From positions 1-64,000 of the forward strand of contig JBJHDM010000009.1 of NCBI GenBank assembly GCA_050486545.1: a DNA stretch of 64,000 nt, given 5' to 3'. Position numbers and translations under genes: made by a program. The notes beneath the pieces were generated by a model. That model did not search any database and was not told where the DNA came from. It was given only the letters and a program-made list of their open reading frames with translations. Position 1 is the stretch's first letter, and each line of letters opens with the position of its first letter. This DNA comes from DAOMNN01 sp050486545. GTDB lineage: Bacteria > Pseudomonadota > Gammaproteobacteria > Burkholderiales > Rhodocyclaceae. Positions 34,397 to 43,165 of this stretch are shown in pieces.

Positions 34397-37144
34397 ATGA
34401 CCGAAGACAAGGACGCCCCGCTGCGGGAAGACATCCGGATGCTCGGCCGCCTGCTCGGAGACACCATCCGGGACCAGCAGGGGGAAGCGAGCTACGAACT
34501 CATCGAGCGCATTCGCCAGACCTCGGTGCGCTTTCGTCGTGACGAGGACCACGGCGCACGCGTCGAACTGGAAGGCCTGCTCGACGCACTGTCGCGCGAC
34601 CAGACGATTCACGTCGTACGCGGGTTCAGCTATTTCTCCCATCTGGCAAACATCGCCGAGGACCAGCATCATATCCGCCGCAGCCGCGTGCACCGCATCG
34701 CGGGCTCGGCCCCGCGTGAGGGGGATCTGCTCCGGGCGATGGACGATGCGCAGAAGCTCGGCCATGAAGCAGCCGGATTGCTCGACTTCTTTGAAAGCGC
34801 ATTGATCTCACCGGTACTGACCGCACATCCGACCGAAGTCCAGCGCAAGAGCATCCTCAACCGCCAGACCGACATTGCCCGCCTGCTAGACGAACGCGAC
34901 CGGGTCAAGCTCACACCCGACGAACAGGACGAGAACGGCGAGGCACTGCGCCGGGAAATCCTGACCCTGTGGCAGACACGCATGCTCCGCCCGGCACGCC
35001 TGTCGGTGCTCGACGAGGTCGCCAACGGCCTGTCCTACTTCGACACGACCTTCCTGCGCCAGCTCCCGAAACTGTATGCGCGAATCGAGGATGCGCTGTC
35101 CACGCGCGACCCCGCGCTGTCCGGCCTCGAACTGCCCGCCTTCCTGCAGGTTGGCAGCTGGATCGGGGGCGACCGCGACGGCAACCCCTACGTCACGGCG
35201 GAGGTCCTCGAACGCACGCTCGAAATGCAGGCGTCGATCGCACTGGGCTACTACCTGGACGAGCTTCATGCACTGGGTGCCCGCCTTTCGCTGGCCGTCG
35301 GCCTGATCAGCGCGTCGGATCCGCTGCTCGCGCTGGCCGCGCGTTCACCCGACCATTCTCCCCATCGCAACGACGAACCCTACCGCCGTGCGATCACCGG
35401 AATCTATGCGCGGCTGTCGCAAACCTACCGCCTGCTGCTGAACACCGACCCGCAACGGCATGCGGTCGCACCGGCCGAACCCTACGCCGGTCCGGAGGAA
35501 CTGTCCGAGGATCTCGACATCCTGCATCGCTCGCTGGTCGCCAACGGTTCCGGCACACTCGCCCGCGGCCCGTTGCGCATGCTGCGCCGGGCGGTCAAGG
35601 TGTTCGGCTTTCATCTCGCACCGATCGACCTGCGCCAGAACTCGGACGTCCACGAGCGGGTGGTCGCCGAATTGCTCGCCACCGCCGGCACCGGAACCGA
35701 CTACATGTCCCTGGACGAGGAGGCCCGGATCGCACTGTTGCTCAAGGAACTCGCCACGCCGCGTCCGCTCGTCTGCCCACATGTCCGCTACACGGACGAG
35801 ACCGAGTCCGAGCTGGCGATCTTCCACGCCGCCCGGTCGGCACACATGCGTTTCGGCCCCGGGTCGATTCCCAACTTCATCATCTCCAAGACCGACAGCG
35901 TCTCGGACCTGCTCGAACTGGCCCTGTTGCTGAAGGAATGCGGCATCCTGCGACCACTGGAGCAACGCCTGGACGCAAACGTCATCCCGCTGTTCGAGAC
36001 GATCGAGGATCTGGCCAATGCCCCGAGGATCATGGAAGGGATCCTGTCCGAACCACAATGGGCAAGCCTGCTGGAGTCCCGCGGACGTTCTCAGGAGGTG
36101 ATGCTGGGCTATTCCGACAGCAACAAGGACGGGGGCTTCCTGACCTCGGGCTGGTCGTTGTACCGGGCCGAGATCGGGCTCGCCGAGGTCTTCGGCCGAC
36201 ACGGCGTGCGCCTGCGCCTGTTCCACGGGCGCGGCGGATCGGTGGGTCGAGGCGGCGGCCCCAGCTACCAGGCCATCCTCGCGCAACCCGGCGGAGCGGT
36301 ACAGGGACAGATCCGCCTGACCGAGCAGGGAGAAGTCATCGCCGCCAAGTACGGCAACCCCGAGGTCGGCTTGCGCAATCTCGAGGTCCTGGTGGCGGCC
36401 ACCGTCGAGGCCACCCTGCTTTCGGACAGCGCCCCGGCCCCGCGCGACGAATTCCTCGACACAATGCAGGCATTGTCGGATGCCGCGTTCACGGCGTATC
36501 GGGGGCTGGTCTACGAGACCGAAGGCTTCGAGCGCTATTTCTGGGAATCGACGGTCATTTCCGAGATCGCCGAGCTGAATATCGGCTCGCGCCCGGCATC
36601 GCGCAAGAAGAGTACGCGCATCGAAGACCTGCGGGCCATTCCATGGGTGTTCAGTTGGGCACAATGCCGGCTGATGCTGCCGGGCTGGTTCGGCTTCGGC
36701 AGTGCCGTGCGGGCGTGGCTCGCGGCACACCCCGAGGATGGACTCGAACGCCTGCAGACGATGCATCGCGAATGGTCGTTCTTCGCCGCGATGCTGTCGA
36801 ACATGGACATGGTGCTCGCCAAGTCGGACCTGGCGATCGCGTCGCGCTACGCCAAGCTCGTCAAGGACGAGGGGTTGCGCGCGGCCATCTTCGGCCGCAT
36901 CCGCAGCGAATGGCAGGCCACGGTCAATGCGCTGCTCGCGATCACCGGACAGCGGGAACTGCTCGACGGCAATCCATTGCTCAAACGCTCGATCCGCAAC
37001 CGCTTTCCCTACCTCGACCCGCTCAACCACGTCCAGGTCGAGCTGCTGCGCCGGCATCGCGAAAAGCACGACGACGAGCGCATCCGTCTGGGGATCCACA
37101 TCTCGATCAACGGGATCGCGGCGGGGCTGCGCAACAGCGGCTGA
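34397..37144 (+). CDS. ppc: Phosphoenolpyruvate carboxylase
   Basis: Anaplerotic enzyme carboxylating PEP to oxaloacetate, useful in an autotroph with an active Calvin cycle. The 915-residue protein has the catalytic LTAHPTEVQRKS, the flexible glycine loop FHGRGGSVGRGGGPSY, and VMLGYSDSNKDGG. The C-terminus is LRNSG rather than the more common RNTG. The ATG at 34397 begins MTEDKDAPLRED. The divergent neighbour is hemC; the downstream convergent neighbour is algR with only 11 bp between stops. Confidence 0.97.
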   Translation: MTEDKDAPLREDIRMLGRLLGDTIRDQQGEASYELIERIRQTSVRFRRDEDHGARVELEGLLDALSRDQTIHVVRGFSYFSHLANIAEDQHHIRRSRVHRIAGSAPREGDLLRAMDDAQKLGHEAAGLLDFFESALISPVLTAHPTEVQRKSILNRQTDIARLLDERDRVKLTPDEQDENGEALRREILTLWQTRMLRPARLSVLDEVANGLSYFDTTFLRQLPKLYARIEDALSTRDPALSGLELPAFLQVGSWIGGDRDGNPYVTAEVLERTLEMQASIALGYYLDELHALGARLSLAVGLISASDPLLALAARSPDHSPHRNDEPYRRAITGIYARLSQTYRLLLNTDPQRHAVAPAEPYAGPEELSEDLDILHRSLVANGSGTLARGPLRMLRRAVKVFGFHLAPIDLRQNSDVHERVVAELLATAGTGTDYMSLDEEARIALLLKELATPRPLVCPHVRYTDETESELAIFHAARSAHMRFGPGSIPNFIISKTDSVSDLLELALLLKECGILRPLEQRLDANVIPLFETIEDLANAPRIMEGILSEPQWASLLESRGRSQEVMLGYSDSNKDGGFLTSGWSLYRAEIGLAEVFGRHGVRLRLFHGRGGSVGRGGGPSYQAILAQPGGAVQGQIRLTEQGEVIAAKYGNPEVGLRNLEVLVAATVEATLLSDSAPAPRDEFLDTMQALSDAAFTAYRGLVYETEGFERYFWESTVISEIAELNIGSRPASRKKSTRIEDLRAIPWVFSWAQCRLMLPGWFGFGSAVRAWLAAHPEDGLERLQTMHREWSFFAAMLSNMDMVLAKSDLAIASRYAKLVKDEGLRAAIFGRIRSEWQATVNALLAITGQRELLDGNPLLKRSIRNRFPYLDPLNHVQVELLRRHREKHDDERIRLGIHISINGIAAGLRNSG

Positions 37145-37155
37145 GACGCCCGGCG

Positions 37156-37917
37156 CTAGAGCTTGAGCACCTGCCGCACCGTCGACCACTGGCGACGGCT
37201 GATCGGCAGGCGCTCGGGCAGGCCCTTGAGCAGGATCTCCCACCGCGCCTCGCCGTCCTGCTCGCCGACCCGCTCGACACCGGTGACCGCGTCGCAGGCA
37301 ACCAGGCAGTTGCGGTGGATGCGCAGGAAACGCTCCGGAAATTCCTGCTCGATCTGAACGAGGGACTCGTCGAGGAGATATTCGCGCTCGACCGTGGTGG
37401 CGGTCACGTACTTCAGCTCTGCCCGCAGATACCGCACGTCGGCGACGGGTACGAGCAGGATCCGCCCCCGTTCGCTCACGCTGAAATGCTGGCGGCCGTT
37501 GTTCGGGATCGCGGCCAGGCGTTCGTCTTCGGGCGGCGACTTCTGCGGAACCTTGCGCAGTGCATCGGCCAGCCGCTCGGCCCGTACCGGCTTCAGGAGA
37601 TAGTCCACCGCAGCGAGCTCGAACGCCGAAACCGCATACTGATCGTAGGCGGTCGTGAAGATCACTGCGGGTCGCGGCGTCGCGCGTGCAACATGGCGTG
37701 CCAGTTCGACCCCGTCCATGACCGGCATGCGGATGTCGGCGAGTACGACGTCCACCGGCGCCGCCTCGATCAGCCTCAGTGCCTCGAGCCCATTCGCCGC
37801 TAGCCCCACCAGTTCGTTCGGGCACTCGGCGGCAATATCGCCGAGCAGGTCACGCAGGCGCATGCGGGCCGGCGCTTCGTCGTCGACGATGAGGATGCGC
37901 AGCGGGGCTGTGGTCAT
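37156..37917 (-). CDS. algR: LytTR family response regulator (AlgR type)
   Basis: Two-component response regulator with an N-terminal receiver domain (ILIVDDEAPARMRL; phospho-acceptor Asp in VVLADIRMPVMDG; FTTAYDQYAV and DYLLKPV) and a C-terminal LytTR DNA-binding domain (RYLRAELKYVTATT, FLRIHRNCLVA). At 253 residues it is full length. The partner sensor lies upstream with a four-base overlap. In pseudomonads AlgR controls alginate and type IV pilus genes; the regulon here is unknown. Confidence 0.9.
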   Translation of the reverse strand: MTTAPLRILIVDDEAPARMRLRDLLGDIAAECPNELVGLAANGLEALRLIEAAPVDVVLADIRMPVMDGVELARHVARATPRPAVIFTTAYDQYAVSAFELAAVDYLLKPVRAERLADALRKVPQKSPPEDERLAAIPNNGRQHFSVSERGRILLVPVADVRYLRAELKYVTATTVEREYLLDESLVQIEQEFPERFLRIHRNCLVACDAVTGVERVGEQDGEARWEILLKGLPERLPISRRQWSTVRQVLKL

Positions 37918-38885
37918 GCGGTTTTCCTCCGGTAGGGCAAGCGGATCGAGACACGATACCGCCCGTCGTGACGCTTCGTCTCGAGTCGTCCTTCGAGGTC
38001 GAAGAACAGCATCAGGCGCTCGCGGATGTTGTCGAGCGCCATACGGTTGCCCGCATGATGGCGCTCGGCATCCGCGACCGGGTTATCGACCTCGATGAGC
38101 ACCTCCTTGGCCCGACGCCGGATGCGCGCGACGATCTCCGCAGGTCCGTCGGACGGTTCGACGCCGTGATACACGGCGTTCTCCAGGAGGGGCTGCAGCA
38201 GCAGGGGCGGCACCAGCGCGTCGTACGGACAGGTGTCGAGCTGCCAGCGTACCCGCAGGCGCTCGCCAAGGCGCAGGGACTCCAGGTCGAGATAGCGCTC
38301 GCACAGCGCCAGCTCGTCGCGAAGCGGAACCAGTTCGCGATTTTCCTGCATCTGCGCACGAAAGAGATCAGCCAGTTCTTCGAGTGCGCGCTCGGCCCGC
38401 TTTGGATCGGAACGGATCACGCCGAGTACGCCGTTGAGTGCGTTGAACAGGAAATGGGGTCGGATACGCGAAGTCAGCGCCATCAGCCGCGCCTCGGTCA
38501 GGGCGGGAGAGAAGCGCTGGCTGCGATAATCGAAGTATACGAGGCAGACCGCCCCCGCACCCAGCGCCCACGCCACCCAGCGCCAGAGCAGGTCACCCTC
38601 TCCCTCGCGCAACAAGGGGTGCACGACGACCACGGCAAGCACCGCGCACGTCAGCGCAAGCACGATGCCCGTTCCGGGGCGTATCCGTGCCAGAACGGGC
38701 TGGACGAGGAAGAGCAGCAGGACGGTCAGAAAGAGGGGCAGCTCGACCCGCCCTGCCATCACCACCAGTGCGGCACCGACGGTCGCGGGGTCGGGTTCGC
38801 GCACGAACACGGTGATTGCCGCCAGAAAGTTCACCAGCAGCATCGTGCGCAGCAGCACCCCCAGATTGCGGAAATCGGGAAGCAT
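37914..38885 (-). CDS. algZ: Sensor histidine kinase of the LytS/AlgZ (FimS) family
   Basis: Membrane sensor kinase of the HisKA_7TM-less LytS class. From the ATG at 38885 the product is 323 residues, with four to five transmembrane helices, the phospho-acceptor region SRIRPHFLFNALNGVLGVIR, and an ATPase domain with PPLLLQPLLENAVYHG. It overlaps algR by four bases, so the pair is co-expressed. argH is divergent, with an AT-rich region between them (38910-38930) that holds TATA-like hexamers on both strands. Confidence 0.88.
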   Translation of the reverse strand: MLPDFRNLGVLLRTMLLVNFLAAITVFVREPDPATVGAALVVMAGRVELPLFLTVLLLFLVQPVLARIRPGTGIVLALTCAVLAVVVVHPLLREGEGDLLWRWVAWALGAGAVCLVYFDYRSQRFSPALTEARLMALTSRIRPHFLFNALNGVLGVIRSDPKRAERALEELADLFRAQMQENRELVPLRDELALCERYLDLESLRLGERLRVRWQLDTCPYDALVPPLLLQPLLENAVYHGVEPSDGPAEIVARIRRRAKEVLIEVDNPVADAERHHAGNRMALDNIRERLMLFFDLEGRLETKRHDGRYRVSIRLPYRRKTA

Positions 38886-38999
38886 GCGCCGCACAGCGGG
38901 TCGTTCGGGCTTTTGCTTTATACTTTTCAAGATTCGGGCCGGATTTTCAAAGGCCTTCCATGCCGGGGCGTCCCGGCTTCCATCGCTCACGAACGCATT

Positions 39000-40406
39000 A
39001 TGACAGAGACCTCTTCCGCACAGACCACCAAGGCCTGGTCGGGCCGATTTTCCGAGCCCGTGTCCGATCTGGTCAAACGCTACACCGCTTCGGTGGATTT
39101 CGACCGACGCATGGCCGACCAGGACATCCGTGGTTCGCTGGCACATGCGCGCATGCTCGCTCGCCAAGGGATCATCGGCACCGACGATCTTGCCGCCATC
39201 GAACGGGGCATGGCGCAGATCACGGAAGAGATCGGACGTGGGGAGTTTGCGTGGAATCTCGATGACGAGGATGTCCACCTGAACATCGAGAAGCGACTGA
39301 CCGCCTTGATCGGCGACGCGGGCAAGCGGCTGCACACCGGGCGAAGCCGCAACGATCAGGTCGCCACCGACATCCGACTGTGGCTGCGCGATGCGATCGA
39401 TGGGATCCTTGCCCTGATCGCCGCCTTCCAGCGCAACCTGCTCGACCTCGCCGAGCAGCACGCCGCAACCCCGATGCCCGGATTCACGCACCTTCAGGTC
39501 GCCCAGCCGGTCACCTTCGGTCATCATCTGATGGCCTACTACGAGATGACGCGACGCGACGCGGAGCGCTTCGCCGACGTGCGCAAGCGCGTCAATCGCC
39601 TGCCGCTGGGCAGCGCGGCACTGGCTGGCACCAGCTACCCGATCGACCGCGAATTCGTGGCCAGGGAGCTCGGATTCGACGAAGTCTGCGCCAATTCGCT
39701 CGATGCCGTCAGCGACCGGGACTTCGCCATCGAGTTCTGCGCAGCCTCCTCGCTGCTCATGATGCATCTTTCACGGCTGTCCGAGGAACTCATCCTGTGG
39801 ATGAGTCCGCGGATCGGCTTCATCGACCTGGCCGACCGCTTCTGCACCGGCTCGAGCATCATGCCGCAGAAGAAGAATCCGGACGTTCCCGAGCTGGTAC
39901 GGGGCAAGACAGGCCGAGTCAACGGCAGCCTCATCGCCCTGCTCACGCTGATGAAGGGGCAACCCCTCGCGTACAACAAGGACAACCAGGAAGACAAGGA
40001 ACCGCTGTTCGACACCGCGGATACCGTCATCGACACCTTGCGCATCTATGCCGACATGATCACCGGCATCCGCGTCCGGGCCGAGGCGATGCGCGGCGCT
40101 CTCACCCAGGGCTACGCCACGGCGACAGACCTGGCCGACTATCTGGTGAAAAAAGGGTTGCCTTTCCGCGATGCGCACGAAGTCGTCGCACTCGCGGTCC
40201 GTGCCGCCGAGCACAAGGGATGCGACCTTCCGGACTTCAGTCTCGACGAGCTTCGAGGGTATTCAACGCTGATCGAAGCGGACGTATTCGACGTACTCAC
40301 CGTGGAAGGCTCGCTGGCCTCCCGAAACCACGTCGGCGGCACCGCGCCGGAACAGGTCCGACAGGCCGTCGCCCGAGCCCGGGCCTCATTGACGCTCTCC
40401 GAATGA
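39000..40406 (+). CDS. argH: Argininosuccinate lyase
   Basis: Last step of arginine synthesis, cleaving argininosuccinate into arginine and fumarate. The 468-residue product has the superfamily signature GSSIMPQKKNPD, the HTGRSRNDQVATD segment and TPMPGFTHLQVAQP. The ATG at 39000 begins MTETSSAQTTKAWSGRFSEPV; a longer frame from 37968 is antisense to algZ. The argH-algZ/algR neighbourhood is a known proteobacterial arrangement. Confidence 0.97.
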   Translation: MTETSSAQTTKAWSGRFSEPVSDLVKRYTASVDFDRRMADQDIRGSLAHARMLARQGIIGTDDLAAIERGMAQITEEIGRGEFAWNLDDEDVHLNIEKRLTALIGDAGKRLHTGRSRNDQVATDIRLWLRDAIDGILALIAAFQRNLLDLAEQHAATPMPGFTHLQVAQPVTFGHHLMAYYEMTRRDAERFADVRKRVNRLPLGSAALAGTSYPIDREFVARELGFDEVCANSLDAVSDRDFAIEFCAASSLLMMHLSRLSEELILWMSPRIGFIDLADRFCTGSSIMPQKKNPDVPELVRGKTGRVNGSLIALLTLMKGQPLAYNKDNQEDKEPLFDTADTVIDTLRIYADMITGIRVRAEAMRGALTQGYATATDLADYLVKKGLPFRDAHEVVALAVRAAEHKGCDLPDFSLDELRGYSTLIEADVFDVLTVEGSLASRNHVGGTAPEQVRQAVARARASLTLSE

Positions 40407-40435
40407 ATCCTTTCCGATCGCGCTAAGGAGCCCGG

Positions 40436-41719
40436 GTGGTCACCAAGATCGGCAAGTACGAAATCAAGAGCCTGATCGGCGAAGGGGCGACCAGCATGGT
40501 CTACCTCGCGCACGACCCCTTCGCCCAACGGGACGTCGCACTCAAGCAACTGCACCCGGAGATGCTGCGCGACAAGGATCGCGGTCGCCTCTATCGTCAC
40601 CTCCTGATGAACGAGGCGGCCCTCGCGGGCAAGCTCAACCACCCTCACATCGCACAGATCTACGACGCCTCGGTCGCCGAAGAGGAAGCGTACGTCGTCA
40701 TGGAGTATGTGCCCGGCGGCACCCTTGAAGCCTTTACGCAGCGCGGCTCGCTGCTCCCGTTCGAACGACTGGTCGAGATCATCTTCAAGTGCACGCGCGC
40801 CCTCGACTACGCCTTCCGGCACGGCATCACGCATCGCGACATCAAGCCGGCCAACATCCTGCTGGTCGACCCGCACGGACAGGACATCAAGCTTTCCGAT
40901 TTCGGCGCAGCATTCCATACGGCCAGCGATACCACCCAGGTTTCCGGAGTCGGATCACCGGCCTACATGTCGCCGCAACAGATCCGCGAAATGCCGGTGG
41001 ACCAGCGTACCGACATCTACTCGCTGGGCGTGGTCATGTATCAGTTGCTCACCGGCAAACTACCGTTCGAAGCTGACAACAACTACAGCGTGCTCTACCG
41101 GATCGCCAACGAAGAGGCGATCGCGCCGTCCGAGGTCCGCCCCGAGGTTCCGGCCGCACTGGATGCGATCGTGCGACGGGCCATGGAAAAGGACCTCGAT
41201 CGTCGCTATCAGGGTTGGGCCGAATTCTCGCAGGACCTGGCGCAAGCCTTCCGGAATCGCGCCCTGAACACCACACGCGAGGTGATTCCGGAGACCGAGC
41301 GCTTCCAGACGCTGCGCGAGCTGAGTTTCTTCCGCGAATTCAGCGATGTCGAGATCTGGGAGATCGTCGGCTTCTCGAAATGGGACCGTGCCCAGCCCGG
41401 TACGGTGATCATGAAGGAGGGAGAAGCGGGCGATCATTTCTGCTTCCTCGCCAACGGAGAGGCGCGCGTGCGCAAACGGGGGAAGCTCCTGAACCTTCTC
41501 ACCGCTGGGGATTGCTTCGGCGAGATGGCACTGTTCTCTGCCGGAGGGGGGATCCGCTCGGCATCGGTCGAAGCCATTACCGAGGTCAGCGTCGTGCGGA
41601 TCGGAGCAGCCTCGCTGCAGCACGCCTCCGACACCTGCCGCATGCATTTCTACAAGGCCTTTCTCGAAGTGCTGTCGACGCGCCTGTCGCTCGCCAACGC
41701 CCGCATCGCCAACATATGA
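40436..41719 (+). CDS. Ser/Thr protein kinase fused to a cyclic-nucleotide-binding domain
   Basis: A 427-residue soluble protein. Residues 1 to about 275 form a Hanks-type kinase: glycine loop GEGATSMVY (residues 15-23), K37 in VALKQL, catalytic H133-R-D135 in THRDIKPANI, DFG at 155-157 and the GSPAYMSPQQ activation segment. The C-terminal part (about 295-427) is a cNMP-binding barrel with a phosphate-cassette-like FGEMALFSAGGGIRSASV, keeping the Glu and Arg. There is no transmembrane segment. The start is GTG at 40436 with an AAGGAG site at 40425-40430. It overlaps the next gene by four bases (ATGA). Its targets and ligand are unknown. Confidence 0.9.
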   Translation: MVTKIGKYEIKSLIGEGATSMVYLAHDPFAQRDVALKQLHPEMLRDKDRGRLYRHLLMNEAALAGKLNHPHIAQIYDASVAEEEAYVVMEYVPGGTLEAFTQRGSLLPFERLVEIIFKCTRALDYAFRHGITHRDIKPANILLVDPHGQDIKLSDFGAAFHTASDTTQVSGVGSPAYMSPQQIREMPVDQRTDIYSLGVVMYQLLTGKLPFEADNNYSVLYRIANEEAIAPSEVRPEVPAALDAIVRRAMEKDLDRRYQGWAEFSQDLAQAFRNRALNTTREVIPETERFQTLRELSFFREFSDVEIWEIVGFSKWDRAQPGTVIMKEGEAGDHFCFLANGEARVRKRGKLLNLLTAGDCFGEMALFSAGGGIRSASVEAITEVSVVRIGAASLQHASDTCRMHFYKAFLEVLSTRLSLANARIANI

Positions 41720-42651
41720 CGGACCCACACGATCGGTCGGCACGCACGAAAACTGGCCCTACGGATACCCCGCTCGCCGCAATCGAAGAAGCGATCCGCA
41801 ACGCAACCGGCTCACGCTTTGCAGTGCATGGCAGCGAACCCGTCGGTGGTGGCTGCATTCACGATGCGATCACGGTCACCGACGGCCGCTTGCGCTATTT
41901 TGTCAAATCGGGACCGGTCGCCGCACTGCCGATGTTCGAGGCCGAAGCAGACGGCCTGGCCGCCATCGCGGCAAGCGGTGCCTTTCGCACGCCCGAGGTC
42001 GTCGCTGCGGGCCGGGACGACCGCCATGCCTTCCTGGTTCTCGAACATCTCGAGATCCATCCAGTGCGTACGCCCACCGAAGGGGAGCGCTTCGCCGAAG
42101 CCCTTGCGGCCCTGCATCGTACGGAAGGCAAGCGATTCGGCTGGCACCGGGACAACTATCTCGGTCGCACGCCCCAGTCGAATGCCTCGATGGACAACTG
42201 GGCAGCGTTCTTCATTCGTCACCGACTGCAGCCTCAATTCGAACTGGCCCGCTCGAATGGCCTTGACGGCGCGCTGCTACGTCGGGGCGACCGATTGATG
42301 GAGCATCTGCCCGCCCTGTTCCTCGAGTACCGTCCCCGACCGAGCTTGCTTCACGGAGACCTCTGGCATGGCAACGCCGGCATCCTGCCTGACGGCACAC
42401 CGACCGTCTTCGATCCGGCTGTCCACTACGGCGATTACGAATCGGATCTGGCGATGGCCGAGTTGTTCGGAGGTTTTCCGGAGAACCTGTACGCCGCCTA
42501 CCACCGCCACCATCGACCGGACCCGGGTCTTGCATCCCGCCGACTGCTCTATACGCTTTATCATATGCTCAACCATCTGAACCTGTTCGGGCGGGCCTAC
42601 CATGGAGAGGTCGAACGCCGCCTCGCCCGACTCGAGGCCTTGCTTTCCTGA
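41716..42651 (+). CDS. Fructosamine kinase family protein
   Basis: A 311-residue protein of the fructosamine/ketosamine-3-kinase family (aminoglycoside phosphotransferase fold), which phosphorylates sugar adducts on lysine so that they break down. Visible motifs are FVKSGPVAALPMFEAEADGL (nucleotide-binding lysine region), LLHGDLWHGNAG (catalytic) and FDPAVHYGDYESDLAM (metal). Its ATG lies in the stop of the Ser/Thr kinase gene, so the two are translationally coupled, an association worth noting. A likely terminator follows. Confidence 0.9.
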   Translation: MTDPHDRSARTKTGPTDTPLAAIEEAIRNATGSRFAVHGSEPVGGGCIHDAITVTDGRLRYFVKSGPVAALPMFEAEADGLAAIAASGAFRTPEVVAAGRDDRHAFLVLEHLEIHPVRTPTEGERFAEALAALHRTEGKRFGWHRDNYLGRTPQSNASMDNWAAFFIRHRLQPQFELARSNGLDGALLRRGDRLMEHLPALFLEYRPRPSLLHGDLWHGNAGILPDGTPTVFDPAVHYGDYESDLAMAELFGGFPENLYAAYHRHHRPDPGLASRRLLYTLYHMLNHLNLFGRAYHGEVERRLARLEALLS

Positions 42652-42661
42652 ACGGGCCGCA

Positions 42662-42697
42662 CGACACGATCGAGCCAGGACGATGTCGGAATTTTTT
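42662..42697 (+). terminator. Probable terminator after the fructosamine kinase gene
   Basis: An interrupted stem (CGAC...ATCG with CGATGTCG, 42662-42688) with an 8-base loop is followed by GAA and six T residues (42692-42697), 11 bases past the stop codon. The bulge makes it imperfect. Confidence 0.5.
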
Positions 42698-42800
42698 ACA
42701 GTCCCTCCCTTTACCGATCGCATGCCCCCTCATCTCCGCGGGATATGCGTCTGCCCATCTGTCGGCATCCCGTTCAGACGTGACGACCAAGCCATTGTTT

Positions 42801-42857
42801 TTTTGTTACAAAATGTCCGGCCATGGCAATCCGCCACGAGACATGATGTCTGGCCGG
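42801..42857. promoter_or_regulatory. Cluster of inverted repeats, candidate activator-binding region
   Basis: Three nested or adjacent palindromes lie here: TTTTGT-T-ACAAAA (42801-42813), CCGGCCA...TGGCCGG (42817-42823 with 42851-42857), and ACATGATGT (42841-42849). They lie about 95-150 bases upstream of the transcription start predicted from the sigma-54-like promoter, where enhancer-binding proteins usually act. The role is inference. Confidence 0.4.
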
Positions 42858-42923
42858 CGCAGGCCGTTCGACGCCAGCCTTAACGGCATGAGAATTGCTT
42901 GTTAACTGCGCAGGCTGTGCACT

Positions 42924-42939
42924 TGGACACGACATTGCG
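42924..42939 (+). promoter_or_regulatory. Sigma-54-type (-24/-12) promoter
   Basis: TGGACAC-GACA-TTGC has the invariant GG (42925-42926) and GC (42937-42938) with exactly 10 bases between, and the TTGC of the -12 element. Consensus is TGGCACG-N4-TTGC. Transcription would start near 42950, giving a ~215-base leader before the CTPGFWKNN-protein gene. No better sigma-70 promoter is seen in this gap. Confidence 0.6.
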
Positions 42940-42949
42940 ACATGCTTTC

Positions 42950-43165
42950 TTGCTAGAGTGCTATGCAAGCGTCCATGCAGAGATCGAAGGGTGCCCCGAC
43001 CGGCTTGACGTGCGTGCCGGCGGACCAGCGGGAGGCCCGGTTCCGATCGGAACGACCGAGACGTAGGGGTACCGGGAGCGATTCGCTCGGAAGGCCACGA
43101 AGCCTAGCCGAACGACCAACGGATGATCGTCGCTTCCTGGCCGCACAGAACGGAGTAAACAGCTG
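42950..43165 (+). other. Hairpin-rich 5' leader of the PqqD/HprK-related locus
   Basis: This ~215-base untranslated region contains four clear hairpins: CCGGC/GCCGG (43000-43020), the perfect palindrome GTTCCGATCGGAAC (43040-43053), GAGCG-ATT-CGCTC (43076-43088, extendable), and AGGC/GCCT (43092-43105). A GGAGT ribosome-binding site (43152-43156) follows just before the ATG at 43166. It does not contain the conserved core of cyclic-di-GMP-I riboswitches. It could be a regulatory RNA; no family is recognised. Confidence 0.45.

Noticed and set aside
34969..37825. Very long frames overlapping ppc on both strands (944 and 826 residues)
   Set aside because: Low-complexity, Arg/Gly/Ala-rich translations opposite or out of frame with ppc and algR; no domains.
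43031..43110. Cyclic-di-GMP-I (GEMM) riboswitch
   Set aside because: The stems look superficially similar, but the conserved core (GGGACGCAAAGC and the following GGCCTA/GGTAG pairing) is absent.
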